Of a DNA stretch of 64,000 nucleotides, positions 1 through 8,905 are shown piece by piece. The position numbers and the translations under genes are program-made. The stretch comes from Arminella tubonensis. GTDB taxonomy: Bacteria; Pseudomonadota; Alphaproteobacteria; Rhizobiales; Rhizobiaceae. The notes beneath the pieces were generated by a model, which saw only the letters and a list, made by a program, of their open reading frames with translations, was not told where the DNA came from and searched no databases. Where the stretch lies: assembly GCF_003240585.1 (NCBI RefSeq), contig NZ_PCDP01000035.1, forward strand, positions 1-64,000, given 5' to 3'. Numbering within the stretch: the first letter of the stretch is position 1; every line of letters begins with the position of its first letter.

Positions 1-728
1 GTCGCGGCGGCGCGATCGCGCTGGGCAACGGCCTGGTCACGCTGGGTCTGCAGCACCGGAACCTTGTTCTCGGCTGCCACGAGAGCGGCTTCGTCGCGTT
101 CGACGGCCGCAGCGGCCTGGTCCTTGAGCGACTGGCTTTGCTCGACATGGGACTGTGTGCCAGCGCCGCTGGTGATCAGCCTTGCATTGCGTGCGGCATC
201 GGACTGGGCGAAGGCCAGCGAGGCGCGGGACGCGTCAATCGAGGCCTTGGCCTGACCGATGATGGACTGCTGCAGATGAATCTGGGCGTCGATGTTGGTG
301 ATCGCCGCCTCGGCAGCCTTGACGTCTGCCCTCGCCCCTGCGAGCGCGGCCTGATAATCGCGATCGTCGATCCGGGCAAGAACCTGTCCGGCCTTGACGG
401 TGTCGTTGTCCTTGACGAGGACGTCCTTGATATAGCCCGCGACCTTGGGCGCAATCGTCGTGAAGTCAGCCTTCACATAAGCGTCGTCAGTGGACTCGAT
501 GAAGCGCCCGACTGTCCAGTAGTGATAGCCGAAGTTCGCGCCGAAGGCGACGCCTGCGAGAAGGACTGCGGCGAGGATGCCGCGCTTGACGACACTGCGA
601 CCGGACTTCTTCGGCGCTTCGGGCGCTGCCGCTGCCTCGGCGGCGGGTGCGGCCGGAGCATCGGCGACCTTGGCCGTCTCAGCCTCGGCGGCCGTCTTGA
701 ATGCTTCCTTGCGGGGTATCTGAACCAT
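1..728 (-). CDS. HlyD/EmrA-type membrane fusion protein, 3' end cut by window
   Basis: Periplasmic adaptor of a multidrug efflux or type I secretion pump, linking an inner-membrane transporter to an outer-membrane channel. About 242 residues are visible from the ATG at 728; the frame is open to the window edge. An Ala/Pro-rich cytoplasmic tail is followed by one membrane segment (residues about 51-68), then the first biotinyl-lipoyl half-motif (DDAYVKAD, then VAGYIKDVLVKDNDTVKAGQVL, broken here as residues 81-117) and an Ala/Gln-rich coiled coil. GGAGAAGGAC lies just upstream as ribosome-binding site. Its transporter partner should lie beyond position 1. The divergent LysR gene 140 bp away is the likely local regulator (inference). 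Confidence 0.9.
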   Translation of the reverse strand, partial: MVQIPRKEAFKTAAEAETAKVADAPAAPAAEAAAAPEAPKKSGRSVVKRGILAAVLLAGVAFGANFGYHYWTVGRFIESTDDAYVKADFTTIAPKVAGYIKDVLVKDNDTVKAGQVLARIDDRDYQAALAGARADVKAAEAAITNIDAQIHLQQSIIGQAKASIDASRASLAFAQSDAARNARLITSGAGTQSHVEQSQSLKDQAAAAVERDEAALVAAENKVPVLQTQRDQAVAQRDRAAA

Positions 729-868
729 TGTCCTTCTCCTGTGTCCTGCCCGGTCCGTCCGGGTGGGGCTTGCCCTGTGAACATGAAGATGGCCCGCTAT
801 CCCCAGTTTGATAATCCGCTTATATTGGCAAGGATCATAAACTCTGAGCGGATAATCAGGAGGCATGC

Positions 869-1771
869 TTGGATCGTCTCACAAGCCTTTCGGTCTTTGG
901 AAAGGTGGTCGAATGTGGAGGATTCTCCGCAGCAGCGCGCCGCCTCAACATGTCGGTCACCATGGTCGCCAACCATGTACAGTCGCTGGAAGACAGGCTG
1001 GGCGTCCGGCTGCTGAACCGGACGACACGCAAGGTAAGCCTGACGGAAACCGGAAAATACTACTTCGAGCGCTCCACGCAGATCCTCGCGGATCTCGATG
1101 AGGCCGACCGTGCCGCGGCGGCGCTGACGACCACTCCGCGAGGCACGCTCAAGATCTACTCCGGCACCGCGATCGTCCGCTTCCTGCTGCCCGTCATCGA
1201 CGAGTACCTCGATCTCTATCCCTCGGTCTCTCTCGACATGAACATAGGCGAGCGGATGATCGACATGATCGAGGACGGCTACGACCTTGTGCTCCGCACC
1301 ATACCCTCTCCCGATTCCAGCCTCGTGGTTCGCAAGCTCACGCCTTGGAGGCACATCCTGGTCAGCTCGAAGTCCTACCTCGATACCCATGCCGAACCGA
1401 AGACACCCGACGACCTCGCAGGCCACAACTGCCTGCAATTCCCCTACTATCCCTTTGGAGACGAGTGGCGCTTTGAATCACTATCCGGCGAAACCCAGAG
1501 TGTGAGAGTTCAGGGAAACGTGCTTTCCAACAGCGCGGAGACGCTTCGTCATCTGACCGTCAGCGGCCGGGCGGTATGGCTGGCCCCCAGCTTCGTCGTC
1601 GCGGAAGACCTCGCCGAGGGACGCCTCGTCCGTCTTATGCCTGAATTCCGGGGTGTCGAGTTCGCCATCAACGCCGTCTACCCGAACCGAACGCATCTGC
1701 CGACCAAGGTCCGCCTTTTCATCGACATGCTGGCCGAGCGGTTCACGGAGCACCGCAAGTGGATGACCTGA
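869..1771 (+). CDS. LysR family transcriptional regulator
   Basis: A 300-residue LysR-type regulator: winged helix-turn-helix in residues 1-60 (GGFSAAARRLNMS, then LEDRLGVRLLNRTTRK) followed by a two-lobed effector-binding domain of the usual length. The TTG at 869 is chosen as start because AGGAGG sits 7 bp upstream and the family N-terminus (MDRLTSLSVFGKVVE) begins exactly there; the ATG at 865 is in another frame. It is transcribed divergently from the HlyD adaptor gene, the classical arrangement for a LysR protein controlling its neighbour. The effector cannot be told from the sequence. Confidence 0.93.
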   Translation: MDRLTSLSVFGKVVECGGFSAAARRLNMSVTMVANHVQSLEDRLGVRLLNRTTRKVSLTETGKYYFERSTQILADLDEADRAAAALTTTPRGTLKIYSGTAIVRFLLPVIDEYLDLYPSVSLDMNIGERMIDMIEDGYDLVLRTIPSPDSSLVVRKLTPWRHILVSSKSYLDTHAEPKTPDDLAGHNCLQFPYYPFGDEWRFESLSGETQSVRVQGNVLSNSAETLRHLTVSGRAVWLAPSFVVAEDLAEGRLVRLMPEFRGVEFAINAVYPNRTHLPTKVRLFIDMLAERFTEHRKWMT

Positions 1772-1922
1772 TAGATCAGCTTGGGCGTTTCGGGCAACGG
1801 ATCGGAAGTGAAAGGGAAATCTTGTCGAGCTTTGCTAAACTGCAAACTGATGGCAAACCGGCAAACGGCGACCGCGCCACTTAAGGCGCGTTCGCTGTAA
1901 ACCATTGATTTTGGTAAAATTT

Positions 1923-1998
<76 letters not shown>

Positions 1999-2025
1999 GT
2001 AACCGCTTTTGACGGCGTGACCGGG

Positions 2026-2054
2026 CATATAAATAGGATCGGTTTCATTGTCCA
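2026..2054 (-). promoter_or_regulatory. Putative sigma-70 promoter of tRNA-Lys
   Basis: On the minus strand TGGACA (2054-2049) and TATATG (2031-2026) are separated by exactly 17 bp, about 27 bp before the 5' end of the mature tRNA. Seen in sequence; activity is inferred. Confidence 0.6.
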
Positions 2055-2122
2055 GCCGCTTGACTGATTTTCTTTGGCTATTCGGCAAAATAATTTCACA
2101 AAAAGCCAATTATCGAACAAAA

Positions 2123-3040
2123 TCAAAGTTCCAGTGTGCCGCTTGCAATGCGCACCGCCTGGCCGCCAATTCGCGCGTTGGAAATTTCGCCGCCGTCGAC
2201 GTCGATATGAAGATGAATGAACGAAGGCCGACCCATCTCGACCCCCTGCTCTACGATGAAGGGGTAATGGCCGTCTGGCAGCCGGTCGAAATGGTGGATC
2301 GCGCCGGAGAGAGCTGCCACTGCCGATCCTGTTGCCGGATCCTCGACGATGCCCATTCCGGCAGCAAACATGCGGGCGTGAAACTTCGCGGTGTGATTGA
2401 CGGCCCCGCGGCAATAGATGTAGGCGGACGCCAGTGAACCGTCGACGAAGGGAACCGTTTTCTCCCAAAGTTGCGGATCGAATTCGATACGCTGCGCCGC
2501 GCCAACGTCGTGTACCGGTACCATCAGGAACGGCACGCCCGCAGTCCAGATCGACGGCACGTGATTCTCAAAGCCGATCTCGGTAACCTTCAGTCCAAGC
2601 GCATCGGCCAGCCTCATCCTTTCGAGTGGCAAAAGGATCTGCTGCGACTTTCGCGGCAGGTCGAATTCGGCGAAGCTCGCCCGCTCCTGCTTGAGCCGCA
2701 CGGCACAGCGCACCGGCCCGACTTTTTCCTCCAGTACGGAAACCAGATCGATATCGCCGCCGTGTCTCGCATGGGATCGTTCCGCAAGCGCTATCGCTGC
2801 ACCAACCGTCGGATGTCCCGCAAAAGGCAGTTCCCGTCCGGGCGTGAAGATACGCAGGCTTGCGGTATGAGCGGGATTGGTCGCGGGGCGGACGAACACG
2901 GTTTCAGAAAGGTTCAGTTCGCGCGTGATCGCCTGCATCTCCTCGTCGCTCAGGCCGTCGCCGTCAAAGACCACGGCCAGCGGATTGCCTGCCAACTTGG
3001 TGTCGGTGAACACGTCGTAGACGCTGTATCTGCGGACCAC
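2123..3040 (-). CDS. PhzF family isomerase/epimerase
   Basis: A 305-residue member of the PhzF (phenazine biosynthesis-like) family, diaminopimelate-epimerase-fold isomerases whose substrates are mostly unknown. Family marks are present in order: the catalytic-glutamate motif NLSETVFV near residue 45, GHPTVGAA, and DPATGSAVAAL near the C-terminus. The GTG at 3040 is preferred because GGAGGCAGG precedes it and the family N-terminus (VVRRYSVYDVFT) begins there; the reading frame stays open further upstream without homology. It is the last gene of a seven-gene minus-strand run, 70 bp after the NUDIX gene. PhzF itself is only one enzyme of phenazine synthesis and no other phz gene is visible, so a phenazine role is not supported. 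Confidence 0.9.
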   Translation of the reverse strand: MVRRYSVYDVFTDTKLAGNPLAVVFDGDGLSDEEMQAITRELNLSETVFVRPATNPAHTASLRIFTPGRELPFAGHPTVGAAIALAERSHARHGGDIDLVSVLEEKVGPVRCAVRLKQERASFAEFDLPRKSQQILLPLERMRLADALGLKVTEIGFENHVPSIWTAGVPFLMVPVHDVGAAQRIEFDPQLWEKTVPFVDGSLASAYIYCRGAVNHTAKFHARMFAAGMGIVEDPATGSAVAALSGAIHHFDRLPDGHYPFIVEQGVEMGRPSFIHLHIDVDGGEISNARIGGQAVRIASGTLEL

Positions 3041-3110
3041 CCCTGCCTCCTTCGATGACTTCCAAATTTCCAAACTGCCCGACCGCGCAATCAAGCGCAA
3101 GGCGGTACGC

Positions 3111-3872
3111 TTATCGCGGCCGATCGAAGAACCAGGCAAGGATCGGCAGCATCGAGACGTTATAGGGTTGCGCCTCCGGATCGGCGGAGCGGATCGCCAC
3201 TGCACCCTCGATCTCCTGATCTGCGGCATGAGGCATATGGGCCTCGATCCGGGCAACCAGTTCGTCGGCCGTCACCGGGAAGCGAAAAAGACGGAACACC
3301 GTCAGCGAGTGCCTGAAATGCGAGGCGTGATAGCCGGGCTCGGCCAAGACGTCGCTGAGGTCGAGGCCTGTCTCCTCCAGCACCTCGCGGCGCATGTTGC
3401 CTTCGATATCGCAGCGGCCGTCGACTATATCGTTCTCGTCGAGAGATCCCGCCGCGAAATAGACCTGGCCGGGATTAGCGGTGTGCTGCCCCATGCGGAT
3501 GGCCACCAGCGCATTGTCGGAGGTCACGAGCACGGGAAAGGCGAATACGTGGAAACCGCCCGCGCGCACCGTCTGCTTGCGCCACCAAAGAAACGTAGAG
3601 AACGGAACGACATAGGCATCGCCGAAAATACCGTCTTCGCTCACCGCCATGCGATGCTGAAAAACCATGCGGCCCTCGAAGAGCGCCGGGTTCGCCGTGA
3701 TCTCCGTAAGCCAGTTTGCGCGCGCCGCCGAAGCCTCGTGCAGGTGAAACGGATGATCTCCCTCAAGCACACGGAGATCGATATGCCCCACCGGGAACAC
3801 GGTCTGCTCCGGTGGCCAATTGGCCGTGTCTTCCTGCAGCGGGGTCTTCATTTGCAATCCCGAGGTCATCAT
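3111..3872 (-). CDS. NUDIX hydrolase family protein
   Basis: About 253 residues with a NUDIX box in the second half: GRCDIEGNMRREVLEETGL, matching the family's G-x5-E-x7-REUxEExGU pattern with the catalytic REVLEE. Such enzymes cleave nucleoside diphosphates linked to another moiety; the substrate here is unknown. The long N-terminal part (residues 1-120) is not a typical house-cleaning NUDIX and probably gives specificity. Two in-frame ATGs near the start (3872 and MKTPLQ at 3851) cannot be separated. It sits 16 bp after the upstream EEP-fold gene, so co-transcription is likely. Confidence 0.85.
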   Translation of the reverse strand: MMTSGLQMKTPLQEDTANWPPEQTVFPVGHIDLRVLEGDHPFHLHEASAARANWLTEITANPALFEGRMVFQHRMAVSEDGIFGDAYVVPFSTFLWWRKQTVRAGGFHVFAFPVLVTSDNALVAIRMGQHTANPGQVYFAAGSLDENDIVDGRCDIEGNMRREVLEETGLDLSDVLAEPGYHASHFRHSLTVFRLFRFPVTADELVARIEAHMPHAADQEIEGAVAIRSADPEAQPYNVSMLPILAWFFDRPR

Positions 3873-3888
3873 TTGAAATCCCCAGTTG

Positions 3889-5007
3889 TCACTTGAAATC
3901 CAGTGTCATGACAACGGGGCAATGGTCGGAGGCCTTCGGTCGGTCCCAGCCGGTGCGCGGATAGCGCTCGACCTCCTGGCCAGGCGGAAAGATCGTGCGA
4001 TATGGCTGGCCGGCGCGGATGATTTCGGGAAGACGATCAGAATTCGCCTGCGCGAGCGCCGGCGACAGCCAGAGATAATCCAGCTGGCAAAGCCATTGCT
4101 CCTGTGGTCCGCGTGCGTGGTACAGCGTCCAGCGGTCCATTGGGCTGCGGCGCGCGATCACGTTTTCCGCAAAGCCGCCATTGCTGAAGACATCGAGCGC
4201 GCTTTCCGCCTCCCGCTGATGTTCGAAGCGATAGCCGGTCCGTCGCCGGCCGATGACGTCGACGCGCTCCTGATAGTCGTTCATATCGCCGCAGATGGCG
4301 AAATTCCCGGTAGCGGTCTCGCCCGGCCCGAAACGGCTCTCGATGATGCGCCGCACGGCAAGGGTCTCTGCCCGGCGCACGGGCATCGTGACGTGGCGCC
4401 CGTCCACGCCGTCGCGGGGACCGCCCATCGACTTCAGGTGCACCACGTAGAGCGCAAACGGGACGTTACCGATCAACAGGTCGAGCTCGAGGCAATCGCG
4501 CTTGAATATCCTGTCATCGGGATGAAGCCCGAGTGCCGCCAACTCGTCGTTGAAGAGGTCAAACTCCCGGTATGTCACCGTAGCGTGACTGGTGATGCCC
4601 TTGAGCTCGATGCGCTCGCCGTCGCTCGTCTGTTCGCGCATGAGCACGGCGACATCGATGCCACGGCTGTCATTGCCTTCGACCAGATATTTCTGCCGAT
4701 AACCATTCCCGACCATGCGGAAGAGATAGCCGTTTTCGAACGCCTGCAGCGCCGCCATGTTGTCGACCTCCTGCAGACAGAGGATATCCGCATCGGCATC
4801 GGCGATGGCAAGTGCCGTCATCTGCCGCGTGTCGTCGGTCGCTGCGACCACGCGCGCTTGCTCGAGCTGCTGATAGACGCCCTCGTTGCGCACCTCGAAA
4901 AGCTTCAACACGCGATCCTGATGCATCTGGTTGCGAAACCCGGTGAAATCGAACCGCGTCAGGAATTTTCGATATTGAACGTGGCGAGACGCAGGGACAT
5001 GAGGCAT
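3889..5007 (-). CDS. Endonuclease/exonuclease/phosphatase (EEP) domain protein
   Basis: A 372-residue single-domain protein of the metal-dependent EEP superfamily (DNase I, exonuclease III, inositol phosphatases). Signature motifs occur in order: DILCLQEVDN (metal-binding Glu), VVHLKSMGG, CGDMNDY (catalytic Asp/Asn), LDYLWLS, and the C-terminal SDHCPVVMTL (catalytic Asp-His pair). No signal peptide is seen, so it is probably cytoplasmic. It follows the oxygenase gene by 19 bp and precedes the NUDIX gene by 16 bp. Whether it cuts nucleic acid or a small phosphorylated molecule cannot be told from the sequence. Confidence 0.87.
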   Translation of the reverse strand: MPHVPASRHVQYRKFLTRFDFTGFRNQMHQDRVLKLFEVRNEGVYQQLEQARVVAATDDTRQMTALAIADADADILCLQEVDNMAALQAFENGYLFRMVGNGYRQKYLVEGNDSRGIDVAVLMREQTSDGERIELKGITSHATVTYREFDLFNDELAALGLHPDDRIFKRDCLELDLLIGNVPFALYVVHLKSMGGPRDGVDGRHVTMPVRRAETLAVRRIIESRFGPGETATGNFAICGDMNDYQERVDVIGRRRTGYRFEHQREAESALDVFSNGGFAENVIARRSPMDRWTLYHARGPQEQWLCQLDYLWLSPALAQANSDRLPEIIRAGQPYRTIFPPGQEVERYPRTGWDRPKASDHCPVVMTLDFK

Positions 5008-5026
5008 TCCTGATGCGGACGGGTCC

Positions 5027-6022
5027 TTACCCGGCCTTGGCAGTTACGGTCGACTTGAACTTGCCCATGAGATACGGGCCTGACAGTACAGGCTCATATT
5101 TCGGCGCAGCACCTGGTTCGACACAGGATGGCAGGCAGGCGATCTCGGCGGACCAGTTCGGTTGATGGAAGAAGGCAAGCGACTGCCGGCGCTTCATGCC
5201 ACCCTCCTCAGGCGGTGGATTGACGACGCGGTGCATGGTCGAGACCCAGCGATCATTGGTCCAGAGCGCCATGAGGTCGCCGATATTGATGACAAAAGCG
5301 CCCGGCACCGGTGGGACCGCCGTCCAGCTGCCATCCGGCGCGACGATCTCGAGACCCTTCGAACCGGGCTCCGGCAAGAGGATCGTCAGGCTGCCGTAGT
5401 CCGTATGGACGCCGGCACGCAGCTGTCCCGGCTGTGGTGCTACCGTCTGCTCCGGGTAGTTGAGGGCCCGCAGTGCACTGATCGGCGCATCGACGTAGCG
5501 ATCGAAGAAATGTTCCTCAAGCCCCAGCCCTACCGCAAAAACGCGCATGATGCGGGAGGCGAGTTCCTCCATCGAACGATAATAAGCCTTCCAGGCGTCG
5601 GCAAAGCCTTCCGGTTTCTCCGGCCAGATAGTGGCGGCATAACAGAAGCCGAGCGCCTCCGGATCGACCATCCCCCGAGGCACCGCAAGAGGACCGCCAT
5701 TAAAGCTCTCCTTGAGATCGGGCGGCGTATCGACATTACGCGACTTGGCAAGCGCCTCGGTACCCGGGCCTAGATAGCCGTAGGGATAGCCGGGAAACGG
5801 CGCTTTCGCGCCCTGCTTTTCGTCCGGAGACTGGTCGAAAAAGGCCCTGGCCTTTTCCCATATGCCGGCGATGACATCTTCGCCGACCCCATGATTGGCA
5901 ATCGCCAGGAATCCGGTCGAACGGCAGATTGCGTCCACTGTCGCGCCGAGCCGCTTCTTCTCATCGACACCAGCCGCCTCGAAGGCACCGAGATCGAAAA
6001 CCGGGAAGCTTTGGCTGGACAT
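5027..6022 (-). CDS. Isopenicillin N synthase-like 2-oxoglutarate/Fe(II) oxygenase
   Basis: A 331-residue non-haem iron dioxygenase. The N-terminal DIOX_N region (FLAIANHGV) is followed by a double-stranded beta-helix core carrying the iron triad H206-x-D208 (VHTDYGS) and H264 (STMHRVV), and the 2-oxoglutarate-binding R-x-S at 279-281 (RQSLAFF). It is complete and of usual length. It lies 90 bp downstream of the ATPase gene of a binding-protein ABC importer and on the same strand, suggesting that it oxidises the imported compound (inference). Alternatives include a gibberellin- or ethylene-forming-type oxygenase; the sequence does not decide. Confidence 0.92.
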   Translation of the reverse strand: MSSQSFPVFDLGAFEAAGVDEKKRLGATVDAICRSTGFLAIANHGVGEDVIAGIWEKARAFFDQSPDEKQGAKAPFPGYPYGYLGPGTEALAKSRNVDTPPDLKESFNGGPLAVPRGMVDPEALGFCYAATIWPEKPEGFADAWKAYYRSMEELASRIMRVFAVGLGLEEHFFDRYVDAPISALRALNYPEQTVAPQPGQLRAGVHTDYGSLTILLPEPGSKGLEIVAPDGSWTAVPPVPGAFVINIGDLMALWTNDRWVSTMHRVVNPPPEEGGMKRRQSLAFFHQPNWSAEIACLPSCVEPGAAPKYEPVLSGPYLMGKFKSTVTAKAG

Positions 6023-6111
6023 GAGACGATTCCCTGCTGACTGATGCGCAAATCAACCACAGGAAGACGACGGGAACAACCACCATGTCGCCCAGACTGC
6101 CCCAAGGTAAA

Positions 6112-7188
6112 TTAGAGCCGCCATGCCGAGCGGATCACGACGGTGAGCCTTTCCCCCGGCACGACCGCGAAACGGCTGTAGGCCCGGAGCGACTGGCCAT
6201 CGGGCAACCGCAGCCGCACCGCATAACGCTCCCCCTCATAGAGCGAGGACTCGACCACGCATGAAACGCCCCCGGCATCGGCGATGACGTCTTCGGGACG
6301 TACAAGGATATCTGCACGCGGTGAACCATCATTTCCGGGGCGATCACGGTCGTCCCCGGGGCGACCACGGTCGTCCCCCGGCCGCTTCAGCACCTCTCTC
6401 AGCGCCGCCCAATCCAGCAACCGCGGCCCGACATCGCTCGATATGGGCACAGACAGGATGGACCCCCGCCCAACCAGTCCACCGACCAGCCTGCCCTCCG
6501 GCCGGGCATAGATTTCAGCCGGCGCCGCCACCTGCATCAGCCGGCCCTCGGACATCACCGCGACATCGGTCGCCAGCGCCATCGCCTCGCTCTGGTCGTG
6601 GGTGACATAGACCATCGTCGCACCCGAGCGCTGGTGGAATTCGCGGAACGTCTCCTCCATCTCGGTCTTCAGATGGCGGTCGAGGTTGGCAAGCGGCTCG
6701 TCGAGCAGCACGACGTCGGGAGATGTCACCAGGCAGCGGGCAAGTGCCACCCGCTGACGCTGCCCACCGGAGAGATCCGCCGGCCGCCGGTCCGCGAAGT
6801 CGCCGAGGCGCACGGTCCCGAGCGCCTCCCGTACCTTTTCACGGTAGCGCTCGCCGGAAATTCCGCGCACTTTCAACGGATAACCGACATTGTCGGCGAC
6901 GTTCATATGCGGCCAGAGCGCATAGGACTGGAACACCATCGCCATATTGCGGCGCTCGGGCGGCAGGTAGCTTTCGGAGTTCGTCAGCAGCTTTTCACCG
7001 AGACGGATCGACCCGCCCGTGGGCTGCTCGAAACCGGCGATCATGCGAAGCACCGTCGTCTTGCCGCAACCCGACGGCCCCAGCAGCGCCAGGAAACCGC
7101 CGTCGCGCACTTCCAGCGACAAGCCATCGACCGCCGATCGCCCGGTGCCGAAATCCTTGCTGACGCGATCGAGGATCAGTTTCGCCAA
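6112..7188 (-). CDS. ABC importer ATP-binding protein (FbpC/PotA-like)
   Basis: A 358-residue ATPase: Walker A GPSGCGKTT (about 37-45), Q-loop, signature LSGGQRQRVALAR, Walker B VVLLDEP, then a C-terminal OB-fold (TOBE) regulatory domain as in iron, spermidine and phosphonate importers. Its first 13 bases overlap the end of the permease gene, so translation is coupled. A tandem insertion of a 7-residue unit (RPGDDRG, RPGDDRD, RPGNDGS) sits in the C-terminal domain at about residues 269-285 and looks recently expanded at DNA level. Confidence 0.95.
   Translation of the reverse strand: MAKLILDRVSKDFGTGRSAVDGLSLEVRDGGFLALLGPSGCGKTTVLRMIAGFEQPTGGSIRLGEKLLTNSESYLPPERRNMAMVFQSYALWPHMNVADNVGYPLKVRGISGERYREKVREALGTVRLGDFADRRPADLSGGQRQRVALARCLVTSPDVVLLDEPLANLDRHLKTEMEETFREFHQRSGATMVYVTHDQSEAMALATDVAVMSEGRLMQVAAPAEIYARPEGRLVGGLVGRGSILSVPISSDVGPRLLDWAALREVLKRPGDDRGRPGDDRDRPGNDGSPRADILVRPEDVIADAGGVSCVVESSLYEGERYAVRLRLPDGQSLRAYSRFAVVPGERLTVVIRSAWRL
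6335..6384. repeat. 21-bp in-frame tandem repeat inside ABC ATPase gene
   Basis: Two adjacent 21-bp units (6335-6355 and 6356-6376), each CCGGGGCGA[T/C]CACGGTCGTCC and differing at one base, followed by the first bases of a third, diverged copy. Because 21 is a multiple of three the frame is kept, and each unit encodes seven residues (RPGDDR plus one). Confidence 0.9.
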
Positions 7189-8870
7189 GGCACCACTCCT
7201 TTTGGAAGGCGCTTGGCCAGCAGTTCAAGCAACAGCATCATCGCGACGACCATGCAGACGACCAGCACCGACATCGCCGATGCCAGATCGGAGCTGCCGC
7301 TATCGTCGAGATTGTAGATGGCGACGCCCAGCGTCTGCGTTCCGGCCGACCAGAGCAACGCCGATACCGTCAGCTCGTTGCAGGCGATCAGGAAAACCAG
7401 GATGACCGACGCGCCCGCCGCCGGCGCGATCAGCGGCAGGATGATGTCCGCCAGCCGGCGAAAGAAGCCGGCGCCTGACAAACGGGCGGCCTCTTCGAGC
7501 GCCGGATCCAGCTGCAGGAATGCACTAAGGACGGGCTTCAGGCTGACGGCGAAATAGGCCGAGAAATAGGCGAGCAGGATGATCCATATCGTCCCGTAGA
7601 GCGTGACGTGGAGCACCGGCAAAGGTGCAGCAAAGACCAGGATGAACGACACCGCGACGATAATTCCGGGCAGCGCATAGGGAATCTCGATCAACCCGGC
7701 GACCACGCGGCTTGCCAGATCCCGCCGCTTGGTCAGCGAGTAGGCGGCAAGGACTGTCACCGCAAGGAGACATATCGACGTCATGCCGGCAAGAAACAGC
7801 GAATTGGAAAAGGCCGTGCGCGTCACTGTCTGGCGAAACAGGATCTCGGTAAAGGCGTGCAGCGAGGCGGTCCTGAAGCTGAGTGGGACCCCATAGGCCG
7901 GCACCAAGGCGCCTGCAACAAGTGCGAAGAACGGTGCGACGAGCATGACGAACAGGATCCCCCACAGAAGAGGAAGCGCCGCATAACGCCAGCGTCCCAG
8001 CGACAAGGCAGCCGAGGCGCCGGACAGACCGATGACGCGGTAGTCGCGGCCGCGAAGCGCCCCGCCCTGCACCGCAAGGCCCACCACCGATATCACCGCG
8101 ATCATCGTCGACAGCACGGCGATATCGCCGAAGGTCCGGGGTCCGAAGGAGGAGAATTTGGTGAAGATCAGCGTCGAGAGCGTAAAGATCGAGGCCGGAA
8201 TGCCGAGGATGGCCGGGATACCGAAATTCCCGACCGAGGAAACGAAGGCGATCGCCGCACCGGCGATGACGCCAGGCAGCGACAGCGGAAAGACGATGTC
8301 GCGGAAAACTCGAAAACCGGAAGCCCCTGAAAGCCGCGCCGCCTCTACGCCATCGCGCGGCAGGGCCATGAGCCCCGCCCGGAGCGCCAGATAGACCAGC
8401 GGCGCATGCTGGACGCCATAGAGCAAGGCAATACCGCCGATCGAGTAAAGCGGCTGCGGCGAGCCCAGCGGCGGCGCGATATGCAGCGCCTTCAGCAGCG
8501 GACTGGAAGGGCCAGACATCTGTACCCAGGCGAGCGCCGTTACCTGCGGCGGTATCATCATCGGCAGCACGAAAAGAAAGCTCAGTATATTGCGGCCCGC
8601 GATGTCGGTCAGCGTCAGCAGGAAGGCAAAGAGACAGCCGATGGCGAGCGAAATCATCGTCCCCAGCACCGCCGTCTCGACTGTGTACCAGGTCGAGCGC
8701 CATAGCGCCGGATCGGTGACCAGATCATAAGCGCCGCCGCGCAGCAGCGCGGCAATGCCAGCCTCCGCCAGCCGCGCCAGGGGCAGCACGCTCAGGATCG
8801 ACACCACAAAAACGACGAAGGGAAACAACCACGCCGGCTGGCTGTTTCCCCTGCGGACATATCCGTACAT
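7176..8870 (-). CDS. ABC importer permease, fused two-half type (FbpB-like)
   Basis: A 564-residue inner-membrane permease made of two homologous halves, each with about six membrane segments and an ATPase-docking EAA loop (EAARLSGASGFRVF in the first half, EEAARLSGAGFFRRL in the second). This double architecture is typical of Fe(III), thiamine and 2-aminoethylphosphonate importers. It begins 35 bp after the binding-protein gene and overlaps the ATPase gene, giving a complete three-gene importer. The fused form makes a second permease gene unnecessary. Confidence 0.95.
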   Translation of the reverse strand: MYGYVRRGNSQPAWLFPFVVFVVSILSVLPLARLAEAGIAALLRGGAYDLVTDPALWRSTWYTVETAVLGTMISLAIGCLFAFLLTLTDIAGRNILSFLFVLPMMIPPQVTALAWVQMSGPSSPLLKALHIAPPLGSPQPLYSIGGIALLYGVQHAPLVYLALRAGLMALPRDGVEAARLSGASGFRVFRDIVFPLSLPGVIAGAAIAFVSSVGNFGIPAILGIPASIFTLSTLIFTKFSSFGPRTFGDIAVLSTMIAVISVVGLAVQGGALRGRDYRVIGLSGASAALSLGRWRYAALPLLWGILFVMLVAPFFALVAGALVPAYGVPLSFRTASLHAFTEILFRQTVTRTAFSNSLFLAGMTSICLLAVTVLAAYSLTKRRDLASRVVAGLIEIPYALPGIIVAVSFILVFAAPLPVLHVTLYGTIWIILLAYFSAYFAVSLKPVLSAFLQLDPALEEAARLSGAGFFRRLADIILPLIAPAAGASVILVFLIACNELTVSALLWSAGTQTLGVAIYNLDDSGSSDLASAMSVLVVCMVVAMMLLLELLAKRLPKGVVPWRN

Positions 8871-8905
8871 TCAACGTCCAGAATGGGTCAGTAAGGCCTT
8901 GTAGC

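Noticed and set aside
2123..3040. Phenazine biosynthesis cluster suggested by the PhzF-like gene
   Set aside because: No phzA-G partners occur nearby; PhzF-like isomerases are widespread outside phenazine pathways.
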